From Diacronema lutheri (Eukaryota > Haptophyta > Pavlovophyceae > Pavlovales > Pavlovaceae): 64,000 nt of DNA. The notes beneath the pieces are model-generated. The model was not told the origin of the DNA and did not search any database. It saw only the letters and a list, made by a program, of their open reading frames with translations. Shown here in pieces: positions 20,330 through 32,500 of this stretch; the first letter of the stretch is position 1, and every line of letters starts with the position of its first letter. The stretch covers positions 62,001-126,000 of the forward strand of contig JAGTXO010000054.1 in the NCBI GenBank assembly GCA_019448385.1, read 5' to 3'. The position numbers and the translations under genes are program-made.

Positions 20330-20915
20330 GAAAAGCGGCGGCGCCTCAGAGCATGGCGCCCGCCCGCTCGAGCCGGACCTCCGCGCAGCCGGACTCGCCC
20401 CGCCCCGGGCTGCTCTGGCTGGGCGACGTCGTGCGCGCCTCGGAACGCCGCGCTCGCCACGCGCACGTAGCCCTCGTCCGGGTCCGGCTCGGGCGCCGCG
20501 TCGCGCACCGAGCGCGACGCGGCCTCGACGCCCGGCGTTTCGGCACGCGAGGCGACGGATGCCTCGTCCGGCCGGCCCCACGGCAACTGCAGCTCGAGCT
20601 GGCGCTGGATGATGCGCGGCGTCGCCACGCGCCCGTGCTGCACCTCGCGACGTCGCGCGCGCACGTAGAGCACGATCGCCACCGAGCCGCTGAGGCCCAT
20701 CATCGCGCCGAGCAGCACCGAGATTGTGGTCTCATTGTGTGTTTGGGCGCGAACGGAAAACGCGCGAAGGGTGGCGACGAAGATCGTTGGGTTGGGTTGG
20801 GCCACCGGCTCCCGAGGGTTGCTTGTGGCGCTCGACTGACCGTTGGCCCAGCTTTTTTTTTTTTCCGAACCCACTGTGGAGCCGCCTGCAGCGTGATCTC
20901 CCGCGCAAAACGACC

Positions 20916-23677
20916 ATGGCCGCCATCGACCTGCGCGCCTGCGACGCGGCGCTCGTCAACTGCGAGACCGTGAGCACGCGGCCGGTCAAGCCGAACGAGA
21001 AGGCGCGCACGGTCATCAAGCTGAGCTACGGGCCGTCGCGCCGCGCACTCGCCTTCGTCACGCCGCCCTGCGTCGTCGACTGGCCCGAGCTCACGGGCGA
21101 CGGCAACTTTGGCACCATGTACGGGCCGACGGACGTCGACAAGGCGGCGTACACGGCCGGCGTGACCGACAAAGAGCTGCCGATTGAAGGCGCACCGCTC
21201 GCGCAGATGGGCGCCTACTTTGGCGCCCTGCGCGCCATCGACGATCAGCGCGTCGAGACGGTGCACGCGCGCCAGAAGGAGCTGCTCGACACGCGCGGCC
21301 TCTCGAAGGAGGAGGTGCGCGGCAAGCTCTCGCCCACCGTCAAGCCCAAATATCAAGGACGGCACGCTCGCGCACACGCGGCTGAACATGTCGACGCGCA
21401 CGTTCACGTGGGCGGGCTCCGAGCGCGTCGTGCCGCTCGTCGACGCGCGGCGCAAACCGGTCGACGAGATCCGGCACGAGGACGTCTGCGCCATCGCCAC
21501 GCAGCTCGACTGCGTCTACACGGGGCTCACGGGCTCGATGTTTGGCACCAAGTGGAACGTGTGCGGGGTCATGCTCCCGAAGCGCGCCGAGCAGCGGCCG
21601 CAGCCCGGCTCGGACGCCTTCGCCTCGTACAGCGTGGCAGGCTGGGCCGACACGTTCGACTCCACGGGGCTGTACGTGCCCGACGAGCGCGAGCGCGCGG
21701 CGGCGCTCGCGGCGGTGGCCGGTCTGCGCACGGCGCGCGCGCCGGCCGGGCCGGGCGGGCGCGAGCTCGCGCGCGCGCAGGGCTACGATCGCGCCGAGCG
21801 GGCTGCGAGCGCGGCGGCGGCGCGCGCGGCGATGGCCGAGGGCGGCCAGCAGCGCGCGCTCCACGGCGCGGTCGTCGACTCGGCGCTGCGCGGCGTGGGC
21901 GACCGGCTGCACTTTTGCGACGCGCCGGGCGGCACGGGCAAGACGTTCGTTTAGCGCGCCATCATCGCCGCCGTGCGCGCGGATGGGCACGCGGTCGTCG
22001 TGTGCGCGTCCTCGGGCGTCGCCGCCACGCTGCTGCCCGACGGCCGCACCTTCCACTCGACCTTCAAGGTGCCCGTTGGCGCCGACTCGGACGGGCAAGC
22101 CCTTTTATGTCGTGCCGCGCTCCGAGCGCGGGCGCTCCGTGGCCGCCGCGGCGAATGATCGTGGGGGACGAGGCGCCGATGCAGAAGCGGGGCCGCCTCG
22201 CCTCGACTCGCTCGATCGGTGTTTGCGCGACGTGACGGGCGTCGACGAGCGCTTCGGCGGCAAGACGTTGCTGCTCGCCGGCGACTTTTGCCAGTGCTTG
22301 CCGGTGGTGCGGCGCGGCTCGCGCGCGCAGATCGTGCGCTCCTGCCTCGAGTACTCGGCATCGTGGCAGCACGATCGGCCGTACGCCTTGGTCGAGAACT
22401 CTCGCGCCTCGAACGCGGCGCGCGACACGGGCGAGTGGGCGAAGCTGCCGCGCAGCCTCGGCGACGGCGCCTTTCCCGCGGCGGTGCCGCCTGCGGGGGC
22501 CATGCCCGGCGCATTCCCGCTCGATCCCGTGCAGCTGCCCGAGGCGTCTCGGCCTACCCGGCGGAGCTCGTAGCCACTCGCCTCCTCTCGCTCGGCGAGG
22601 GGCTGTGCAGCGGCACGCGGCTGGTCGTGCGCGGCGTGCGCGCCGGCGGCCGGCTGCTCGAGTGCGCGCGCCCCGGCGCGGCCGCCGGGCGCGACAGCAC
22701 CGTGCTCATCGCGCGCATCGACCACCACTCGCCCGACGAGGGCACGTTCGCGTTTGCATGGATGCATCGCCAGTTCCCGGTGCGGCCGGCGTAACGAGGC
22801 GCAGGGTCAAGCGCTCGGGTGCGCGGGCGTGTGGCTCGCCGAGCCGTGCTTCACGCACGGCCAGCTCTACGTGGCCGCTTCGCGCGTCGGGCACGCGTCG
22901 CGCATCCGCTTTGCGCTTGGCCCGGACCCTGTGACGCGCACCGTCGTCTTCAAAGAGGTGCTCCGCGCGGTCAGCGGTGGCGAGGCGGCGGCGGCGGCGG
23001 CGGCGTTCGCCGCGGCCGCCGTCGCCGCCGCGCGCGAATGCGCGGCGGCGGCGCGCGGTGGCGGCGGGCGCGGCGGGCGCGGCTCGGACGGCGCGCGCGG
23101 CGCCGGCGGCGGGCGGCGCGCTGGCGGCGGGCGCGACGCCGGCGCGCGGTGCTGCCCAGCACCCGCCGGCGCGACGCCCGCCGCGCCGCTCGCGGCCGAC
23201 GCGCAGCCGGCGGGTGCTCGCCAACACCGCGCGCCGCGCGACTGGCCCGCGTACCTGCGCGCCCTTCTAGGGCGCGCAGGGCGGCGCCAATGCGGCCGGC
23301 AAGCAGGGGCCTCAAGCCGGCGCGCTGCCCGACGCCGCGTGGGTCGCCGCCGCGCGCGTGCCGTCGGCGCTGCCGCCGTCCGGCGTCGCGCTCGCGCCGC
23401 TGCCGCAACCTCAGCCGCCGCCGCCGCCGCCGCCTGCCGGCAAGCAGGGCAAGCGCGCAGCGGCGGCGACGGCGGTGCGCGGCCCGGCGAGCAAGCGGTA
23501 GCGGTGCCGCCGAGCCGGGGGCGGGCTCCGTGGGCGACGCGGCTTGGCCCGCCACTCGCACCACTCGCGCCGGGCGCGCACAACGCGCCGTGGTCCGCTG
23601 CGTGGCCGAGCGAAAATGCGGTCCTGGCTGCGGGGCGGATCCGACACGCCATGCGGGAGAGGCCGTACAGCGCGTGA
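20916..23677 (+). pseudogene. Broken SSB-like domain fused to a Helitron-type (SF1B) helicase
   Basis: The N-terminal about 230 residues (IKLSYGPSRRALAFVTPP, later VYTGLTGSMFGTKWNVCGVM) resemble the single-strand-DNA-binding proteins known from large DNA viruses of algae. Then come helicase motifs in order: CDAPGGTGKTF (Walker A), GDEAPMQ (motif II), FGGKTLLLAGDFCQCLPVV (motif III, Helitron-like), then SGTRLVV-type and GQLYVAASRVG (motif VI). The motif spellings match Helitron helicases better than cellular Pif1. The unit is broken in about three places and so is a fossil. A low-complexity Ala/Gly/Arg tail follows to 23677. No Rep domain was found in front. Confidence 0.75.
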
Positions 23678-24681
23678 GCTTGGGCCCGTGATTTATTACT
23701 CATGGATTTATTACTCATGCCATGGCGTCGCGCCACGATTACGCCCGTGGCCCCGGCCGCCAGCCTCGCGCCGCTACGCCGTGTCGTCGCGGCCGGCGCA
23801 CACAGCGAACTGTGTGTCCGCGGCACATGCCCGGCTACTCGCGAGCTGCAAGCTTGCCGAACTGCTCGCGCTAAAATGGCGCGTTGCGGGCGTGCCCGCG
23901 CACCGCGCGTATGTTCCGCGCGTTCCAGGCGCGCCGCGCCGCGCGCCGAAGCGGCGCGCGGCGCACGTGCGGCCGCGAGCCGAAGAGGGGCCGGCGCGAC
24001 CGGCCGCGAGGCAGACGCAGACGCTCGGCGTGCCGGTCGACGCGTCGTCCAAATCCGCGTCGGGCGGATGCGCGCCTAGGCCGGCGCTGCGTGCAATCGG
24101 CGCGGGTCGCCGCCGCATGACGAAGCATGCTTCCATCCGGTGCTCGGCCACGCGCTCGGGCGTAACGTTCGCGCCTGTTCGGCCGAGGCGCACTCGCCGT
24201 CCCCTCGCGCCGGCAATGCGCGTGCGTGCCAGCACGCCGGCAGCGGAGGATGCCACGGCAGCGGCGAGCGGGTCCCCGCCGGTGTGCCGCTCGGCGCCCC
24301 GTCACGCGCAACGCGCGCGCCGCCCGCTGAACGCGCACAATTGCCTGGGCAAGATCGTCCCGCGCTCGCGCCGCCGTCGCATCGTTCCATGCATGGCGCC
24401 CGGCTCGTCCGTACCGCTTTCGGGCAGTGCCGCGACGCCCTTTTTCAAAGGCCGGTGCCGCGCTGATTCGTCATCGGCCACCATCCATCTGGCCCTCTAA
24501 AGCCGGTTTGCGCGTGGGCGCCCGTCCGGTGCGAGAAGCGGCTCGCGTCCTCGCGCGGGGCGCCTCCGCGCCAGGCGCCCGGCGCGCGCTCGTCTTGCCG
24601 CGCCACCACGCTGATCTGCGCCCAACCCTCGCTCGCCTATTCCCCCGTCGTTTCTGCTGCGTAGCCCGCAACAGCGCGCGC
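23678..24681. other. About 1 kb between helicase fossil and USP gene
   Basis: No gene recognised. At 23691-23720 the 15-mer ATTTATTACTCATGG/ATTTATTACTCATGC occurs twice back to back, an AT-rich island immediately after the helicase fossil. It could be an old junction or a promoter. The rest is Arg/Ala-coding-like GC-rich DNA without family resemblance. Confidence 0.45.
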
Positions 24682-26288
24682 ATGACGCGTGCACGGCGCA
24701 GCGCCTGGAGCAACTTCCGAGTCGTCGGCCGGCAGCCTGTGGGGGGCGCGTTCATCGGCCCGATGTGGCCGGTGAGAGTGCCCGACGTGCCGCGTGGTGA
24801 GCGCCTGCACGGCTCGCCGGGTTCGGCGCGTTCCCAGTCGGCCTCTCTCCGACCCGCCGTAAACCTTGCGTGCGCACCCCGCACACCCGGCGCTGCGCGG
24901 CGCGGCGCAGGCGTGAAAAACGAGGGCAACGCGTGCTACGTGAACGCCCTCGCGCAATCGCTCGTCGCCTTGAACGTGCTCCGTCCGATGCCCCGCTCCG
25001 CTTCGCGCCGTGCGGGAAGAGTCGAGAAGGCGCTTTTTCGGGACTTTGGCACGCTGCTCGAGGACACCGAGGCGCCGGCACAGCTGTGTCTTGTGTCCGT
25101 CGTCGACGTCATCTTGGGCCGTGGCACGCGAGGGACGCAGCAGGACGCTGCTGAGTTCTTCCAGATGCTACTCGGCCGAGTGCCCGGGCTCGCTGCTGCC
25201 TTCGAAGACGACAGACGCGTAGTGCTCGAGCCGATCGCTCTGGCCTCGAGCGAGCGCGGTGAGGGCATCGCCATCCTCGTCAGCATTGGCGGCGATGCGG
25301 CGCGCACGCTCGCACACGCTCTGGGGGGCGTCGCTGGGCCGCCGCAGGGTGGCAGCCCGGACGCGTGCCGCTCGGACGTGCTCATGCCAGCCAGCATTGC
25401 CGTCGAGGTGCCGCGCACGACGCGCGGCAATGGCTCGCAGTGCAAGAACAAGCACGCGTTCGTGTGCGCGCCGCGGCTGCTACTCGGCGGGCGCGACTAC
25501 CTCCTCGTCGCCGCCGTCGTGCACTTGGGCGAGGAGTCGACGAGCGGGCACCTTGTCGCCATCGTGCTCCGCAACGGGGCTTGGTTTCTGTGCGACGACG
25601 ACAACGTGCGGCGGCGCGCACGGCCGCTTGGCGCCGCGACCGGCGGTTGATCGCAGCCGCAGCCGCCCCGTCCTCCCGCGCGGCACGCGCGCGTGGCCTG
25701 AAAGCTCGCGCCGCGCGCCTGCCGCACGCACGCGCGTTGCCCGCGCAGATGCACAACGTGCCTGAGTCCGACGCGCTGGCGTGGGCAAGTGGTGCGAGCA
25801 TGCTCTTCTACAGCCGGCTCGACGCGGAACCGTTGGACCCGGCGCTGGGCTCAGCGTCACCGCCGTCGGCCGCATCGCCTGCGTGGCCGAGCTCGGCGCC
25901 CGACGCGCCGACCCTGTCGGCAGCCTGGTCGCGGGTGCGGCAGATGGCAGCGGTGCCAACAGATGCGACGATCGGCATCGCGGAGACGGCTGCAGACACC
26001 TCTGCGGCGGCGATCGGCCCAGCTGCGTGCGAGGCCCGCCAAGTTGTCTCCGCGACGCGCGCATTGCCAATGGCGGTGAGTGCCTCGCACGCGCACGCCG
26101 TCCGCTGTCCACAGCGTGGCGCCCGGCGCTTGCGCTCGCGCCAGGTAAAGTTTGCGCGTATAGCGTGCAGCACCCTCACGCATCCCCTACGCCTCCCGCC
26201 CGCCCGACCTCTTGCCCGCCGGCCGCGCGCAGGACCAGCGCACGCCAATTGTTGGGCGCGGCCAAATCTGGGCATGCGCAAATTTTGA
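24682..26288 (+). CDS. Ubiquitin-specific protease (USP, C19)-like protein
   Basis: Cysteine protease of the USP type, removing ubiquitin or ubiquitin-like tags. The Cys box KNEGNACYVNALAQSL is near residue 80, then TQQDAAEFFQMLL (the QQDAxEF motif), and the His box TSGHLVAIVLRNGAWFLCDD. An intron at 25606-25748 (GTGCGG...CGCAG) is inferred because exon 2 then supplies the usual C-terminal ASMLFYSR motif in frame. All catalytic residues are present; the central finger region is short. A strong GTGAGT donor-like site near 26073 raises the possibility that exon 2 splices into the giant gene downstream, making one even larger protein; otherwise it ends at 26288. The start at 24682 is uncertain. 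Linked to the Fanzor-bearing gene on the same strand. Confidence 0.7.
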
Positions 26289-26352
26289 GCCGGCAGCGGA
26301 GGGCGGGGATGCGCAGCACAACTGGCGCAAGCGCACGTGGTGCCCGCAGCAC

Positions 26353-26460
26353 GAGCAGCGCGAGCAGCGCGAGCAGCGCGAGCAGCGCGAGCAGCGCGAG
26401 CAGCGCGAGCAGCGCGTGCAGCGCGTGCAGCGCGAGCAGCGCGAGCAGCGCGAGCAGCCC
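26353..26460. repeat. 9-bp repeat, 12 units (GAGCAGCGC)
   Basis: Twelve 9-bp units, a few with GTG for GAG, run from 26353 to 26460. In the frame of the giant gene they read as repeated Glu-Gln-Arg, but they lie upstream of its first ATG (26542), so they may be 5' leader rather than coding. Confidence 0.9.
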
Positions 26461-26541
26461 TGGCAGCCAGCGCGGCCAGGCCTCGGCGCGGGCGCTGGCG
26501 TTCGGCCCGCTGCTCTGCCGCCGAGCCATCCGCGCGCCAGC

Positions 26542-29507
26542 ATGCGCGCGAGCAACCGCTTCGAGCCGCTCTTGTTGGCCGAGGCGGACGTGCCCGCCAC
26601 CGAGCCCGCCGCCGCCCAGCCCGCCGCCCAGCCCGCCGCCGAGCCCGCCGCCAAGCCAGCCGCTGCCAAGCCCACCGCCGAGCCCGCCGCCCAGTCCACG
26701 GCCCAGCCTCCCACCGTGCCTGACGCCAAGCCAGCCGACCAGCCCGCCGTCAAATGCGCTGCCGCCAAGCGCGCTGACGACCGCATTGCTGCCGCTGAGG
26801 TAGGCGCCGTCGCCGCCACGCTTGCCGCCGCCACCAAGCCTGGCGGCGTTGCCGAGCTCGCCGCCGCCGCCGACGAGGGCTGCAGGGCGCGTGCCGACGC
26901 GCTCGCCAAGCGCGAGACCCGCCGCGCGCTCCACCGCGAGCAGCTTTTTCGCGAGGACAAGCGCGCGGCCGGCCGCCTGATCGAGCAGTGCGCGCTGGGC
27001 TCTGCGGACGATGCAGCGCGCGCGCGCGCCCTGCTCGAGCGCGTCAAGGCGCGTGGCCACGCGCTGCCTCCGCACCTGCTGCGGTCGCTGCGCGACCTCG
27101 CGTCGCCGCGGCTCGCGCTCGCCGCTGAGGCGGCGGGCGTGCTCGCCGCGTCCGAGATGGGCGAGGCGGACGCACCTGCGGAGGCGCGCGCGCTACTCAT
27201 GCACGCCGAGGCCGTGGGCGCCCACCTGCCCGCGCACACAGAGCTCGCGCTGCGCCGCGCCTGCATCCCCACCGCCGAGCAGGCGGAGCTGCTCGCGACT
27301 GCGCGCGAGCTGCTCGCGCCGCGCGACCCCGAAGGCTCGGTGGCTCCGGCGGGCGCGCGTGCCGAGTGCGACGGCGCCGCGCTCGGCACTCGCGCGCGCG
27401 AGCTCCTCTCGCGACTCGACGAGGCGCACCTCGACGTGCAGCCCTGCATTGCGCGGCAACTGCGCCGGCTCGCCGCCACCGAGCCAGACGCAAGTTCGAG
27501 CGCTGCGCTCGCCGCCACGCCCGGCACCGCCGGTCGCGCGGCCGCCGAGCCGCGGCGCGCGTGGCGCCCGCGCGGGTGGCGTCTCGCGGCAGGCGCAAAG
27601 GGTGCGCGCGCGCGCACGCGCGCCGCGGCTGCTCCGCTCGACACGGCGCCGCCCGCGGCGGCCGGCGCCGTCCCGCCGCTCGAGCCGCAGCCCGAGCGCC
27701 GTGCAGCCGACGCCGCGGCCGCCGCAGCGGCGCCGGCGGCCGGCGACGACGGCGTGGCACGCGCGCTCGCAGCCGCAGCGCGCGGCGACGGCCTCGACGG
27801 CGTCGATGGCGCCGACGACCTCGTTTGCGCGCCGTGCGACCGAGGCTGCGCGCACGCACGCGACGGCGGCTGCTGCGAGCCTGCCGCGCGCAGCTCGCCC
27901 GACCAGTGCCCGCGCGCACCGCCGCGGCGCGCACGGCGGGCGGCAAAGCGCGCGCGCGACCGGCTGCGGAGATCAATCGACAGGTCAGAGCGGGCTGTCG
28001 GCCGCCGATTGCGTGGCGGCGACGCGCGCCGCGAGCGCAAGCGCAGGTGCGCGACGGGCGGCCAGCACGCACCGCAGCCGCTCCGCCGCGCGAGTCGCAG
28101 CCCGCCGTCGCGCACCGATCGGCCCTCGGCCGAGCATGCCGCCGAGCCTGCCGCCGAGCCCGACAGCCCCCACCGCCGCCCGTGTGCCGGTGCCGCCGTC
28201 GCCGTCGCCACTGTCCGGTGCGCCGTCGGCATCTTCGCGAGTGTCGTCGCCGCCTCTGCCGTCCGGGCCGCCATTGCTCCGGCCGCTCGCCCGTCTGCAG
28301 CCACCGCCTTTTGGCTCGTCGCCGTGTGCTCGGCCGCCGCATGGGCCGCCTTCGCCTCCGCCGCCCGCCCGACCGCCGCCTTGGCCGCGCCGCAGCCTGC
28401 CACGCAATCGTCGGCCGCCGAGCCCACCGCCGCCGCGCCAGCCCCCGCCCAGCCCGCCGCTGCCGAGCCAGCCGCTGCCCAGCCCGCCGCGGCCGAGCCC
28501 GCCGTGGCGCAGCGCGACGTCCAGTCCGCCGCCCCGGCGCTGCTCGCGTGGGCGGGCGACGCGGCTGCGCTCCGGCTGGCCGATGCCGCCGCGCGCGCCG
28601 GCATCCCGCAGGCAGAGGTGGACTGCATTGCGGGCGGCGACATGCTCGCCTCCATTGTGGACGCTTGCTGCGAGGTCGTGCTGCGCGTGCACGGGCAGGC
28701 CGGCGAAGGGCGCGTCTGCCACGTACCGCTTGCCGCTCAGCCCGCGGTGTTCCAGGACGGCGCCGAGCGCGCCGCGCTGCTGCACCGCCTGCACAGCGAG
28801 GCGACGACGCAGGCGGTCATCGGCATGTGGAGCCCGCCGGGCGGGCGCGGCGGTGCGGGCAGTGACGATGGCACGCCGCCCGCCTCCGGCCATTTCACCG
28901 CGTTGCGCCTCGTGCGCGTCGCGCGCGCGGGCGAGCATCGCTACGACGCGGTGCTTGTCGACACGCTCGCGTCGCCGAGCAGGCAGGCGCTCAAGCGTGC
29001 CAGGTCGATAACCGCCACGCTGCACGCGGCGGGCCTCGACGTCTTGCCCGTGCGCCGCGCGCGGCTGCTCGACAACGCGGCGCAGCGTGGCGCGACGTGC
29101 GGCCTCGCCGTGGTGGGCGCGCTCAACGACGCCGCGCTCGCTGCGGCGGGCGGTGCATCCGCGCCGCGCACGTTCAGCGTGGCGGACATGTACGCTGTTG
29201 GCGAGCACCTCCGCGTCGCGTTGACTGGCGCGGTCAGCGGGCGTGCGCCGAGCGGCGCCTGCGCCGGGGCGGGCGCGGTGCGCGGCGGGGGCAGCCGCGA
29301 TCGCGCTGCCGAAGCGCCGCGGCAGACGCGCGGCGCCAAGGCCGCCGCAGACGCCGCCGCCGCTGCCGCCGTTCCGCCGCCGCCGCCACCTCCGCCGCCC
29401 GCGCTGGGCGCCGCCGCCGCCACCACCACCGCCGCTGCCGCTGCTGCCGCCGCCGTGGCCGCGCCGCCACCGCCACCACCGCCGCCGCGTGCCGGCGACG
29501 AGGGCGA

Positions 29508-29555
<48 letters not shown>

Positions 29556-32500
29556 GCGCACGTTCTTGAAGCTCGCGCCCAGGGCGCGCGCGGCCGCCTC
29601 GGCGCGTGAGGCGTTGCGCGCCGCGTGTGCGCGCGCGGGCGCGGCGGCGTCGTCACACGCGTCGGCGCCGCACGCGCCCGCCGGTGCGCGCCGCCGGCGG
29701 CGCGCGGGCGCAGGCGAGCTGGCGCTCGCGGCTGCGCGCGCGCTCGCCTCGACGGAGCACGGCGATTTGACGGACGACGCGCTCGAGGCCGCCGTCGAGC
29801 AGGAGCTGGGCGACGAGCGCGGCCAACTGCTGCTGTGCACGCGGGGCGCAGCGGCGCAAAGGCCCGCGCTTTGCCGGCTCCTGAAGCACGCGTGCGCGTC
29901 GGCGCGCGCGGCGAAGCGCGCGCAATTCACGGTGTTCGTCGTGCGCGCGGCCACGCGCGGCGAGCGGGGGGGCGCCGCCGCGAGGCGCGTGGACTCGGTG
30001 ATCGAGCTGTCGTGCGCGCTGCACGAGAAGGCGGGCGCGCTCGGCGGCCTCCAGAGCGTCTGTGTGCGTGGCTTTGCCCTCGAGCGCCGCCGGACACTCG
30101 ACGCTGGCGCCGAGGCCGGCGCGTCCGCCATCGGCCAGGACGAGCAGGTCGAGGCAGAGGCGGGCGAGGCGTCCGTCGCCGGCGTGACGATGGCCAAGCA
30201 GCTGCGTCAGTTTGCCGAGCAAGCTGCCCGCGACGACGTGCTCTTCCGCGTCGCCGTGTCCGAGGCCGACGCCCACGCCCGGCTGGCGCGCGTTGCGGGT
30301 GACGATGTCGGCGCGTACAGCGTCGTGCTCGCAGTCGCCGGGCTCGTCTGGCTGGCCAAGGCCGACGAGGTTGCGCCGGCGGCCGCCCAGTCCGCCGCCG
30401 TGCCGCCCGCCGCCCCGCCTGCTGCCGCCACGTCCGCCGACGCCGAGCGCGACGCCTCGCCTTCCGACCGCCTGCGCGCGCTGACGCTCGCCGTGCGAGT
30501 CGCGCTCGCGCGCGGCGTGCTGCGCCACCTCCTCGCCGACGCGTCGCCGGGCGCGTCCGCGACCGCTGGCGGTAGTTGCGCGACGCCCGTCGACGCGGCC
30601 GCGTCCGACGCCGCGCCGCCCGCCACGGGCGTCGTGACGAGTGGCGTTGCGGCGGGCGCTGTGGCGGCCGCACCGGCTGCTGCGGGCGGTGCGATGGCGG
30701 GTGCATCGCCCATCACGCGGCCGGCGAAGCGCGCGCGGCGCACGCTCACCGCCGCTCCAGCCGCCTCGGCCGTTGCGGCCGCTGGAGGCGCACGCGCGGG
30801 CGCACGCGGCGCGGCCGGCGCGCCTCGCGCGCGCGCCGCGCGCGCGCCGGCCGAGTACGTCTGGCTTGCCATCGCGCGCCGGATGCTGGCGGCGCGACAC
30901 GCGGCGGCCGCGGGCGGCGACTTTGTCGCGTCGTGCGTCGCCGCGATGCAGGCCGAGTACGGCGACGGCTGTGCCGTCGTCGTCGGCGACGCGCCTGATG
31001 ACGCCTTGGTCGAGGCTGCGGCGGCGGCGCTGCTCGAGGGCAAGCACGCGGCGGTGAGCCTCGGCTGCGTCGACCGGCCGGCGGTGCTCGTCGTGCAGCG
31101 CGCCGTGGACGCGCCCACGTCGCGCGTGCACGGGTGGTGCGCGCACGCGGCGGGCGCCGCCGAGTTTGACGAGGGCGCCGCGCACGGCGTGTTCAACGCG
31201 ATCGTCGAGCGCGCGTGGGCGCTGCGTCCGGACCCGGCCGACGGCAGCCCGCCGCCCACGCGCACGTGGGAGGTCGAGCAAATCGCTGGCGACGCGCCCG
31301 ACCAGGCGGGCGTGGCCGCGCTGCGCGTGCTCTACGCGCTCGTCGCGGCGCACGGCCGCTACCGCTCGGCCGCCGCGCTCTTTGGCGCGCTCGCGCAGCT
31401 GCACGCGCCCGACGCCGCCGGCGCGCGCGCGGAGGTCGTCGCGGCGGCGTGCGCGGTGCCGCACGGCGCGCGGCCGGGCGCCGCGCCGGCGGCCGCGCGG
31501 GACGACGCGAGGGAGCGCGCATGGGAGGGCGCTCAGATCGCCGCGCTCGCCGTCGGCGCGGACGCTGCGCGCAGGCGTGTCGCGCCCGTGCGCGCGCTCG
31601 TCGACGCGCTCGGCACGCCGCCGACCTCGGCGATCACGGGCGGGCCGGCGGTGCGGCTCGCGGGCGCGGGCGACGGCGGCCACGGTGCACGGTGGGTGGG
31701 CGGGCAGGCGGCGACGCCCGCCGAGCAGCTGCCGAGGGAGCTGCTGCGCGCCTACCACGAGGCGGTGCTGTGCGTCACGCCCGGCAGCCTCCAGCTCGGC
31801 CCGGCGGCGCTCGACGCGGTCACGCGGCCGCGCGAAAACGACACGCTGGAAGGCCTCCTCGCGCGCGTCAGCTGGCAGTGCGGCGCGAGGGCGAGCACGT
31901 GCGCCATGCTCGCCACGTTTTCCGAGCAGGCGGGCACCGGCTCGCGCGTCGCGCTCAAGGCCCTCCGCACGAGCTCCGACCTGGCCGGGCTGACGGCGGC
32001 TGCAGTCGGGCAGCAGGCGCCGCAGACGCCGCCGCCGCCGCTGCTCGTGATGCTCGGCCGCTGCCCCAGCCCGCTCGTCGGCAGCGGCCTCTTCCCGCCC
32101 GACCGCGCGACGGGCGAGCCGGCGGTGCACGCGGCGACGTCCGAGCTCGCCGTCGAGCTGCTGCGCGACGCGCGCGCGCTGGCCGGCACGGACGGGCGGC
32201 TCGTCGTGCTGTGCCTCGAGGCGTCCAACCCGCTCTGGTTCTGCCCCAAGGTGCGCGAGCTCGAGCTGCCGCGGACGCGGTCGGACGGCGTGCGCGCGTC
32301 CGGCTGCACCTGCCCTGCGACGTGCAGCGATGCGCGCGGCGCGGCGGGTGGCGCTGCCCGCGGCGCATCGACGCGGCCGGCGGCGCGCGCGATCAACAAG
32401 GCGGTGCTCGACCACTTTGTCGCGCTTTTCGGCCGCGAGGGCTTCGCGACCTTTGAGTTTGCGGGCGGCGGCGAGGCGAGCTGGCTGTGCGACAGCGCGG

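Noticed and set aside
20916-23677. Host Pif1 helicase gene
   Set aside because: The coding unit is broken, and motif spellings (FGGKTLLLAGDF, GQLYVAASRV) match Helitron helicases; a host Pif1 would be expected intact.
26337-26541. Ala-Arg and Glu-Gln-Arg repeat peptides from the 9-bp array as genes
   Set aside because: They are just translations of the GAGCAGCGC repeat in different frames; no start or family support.
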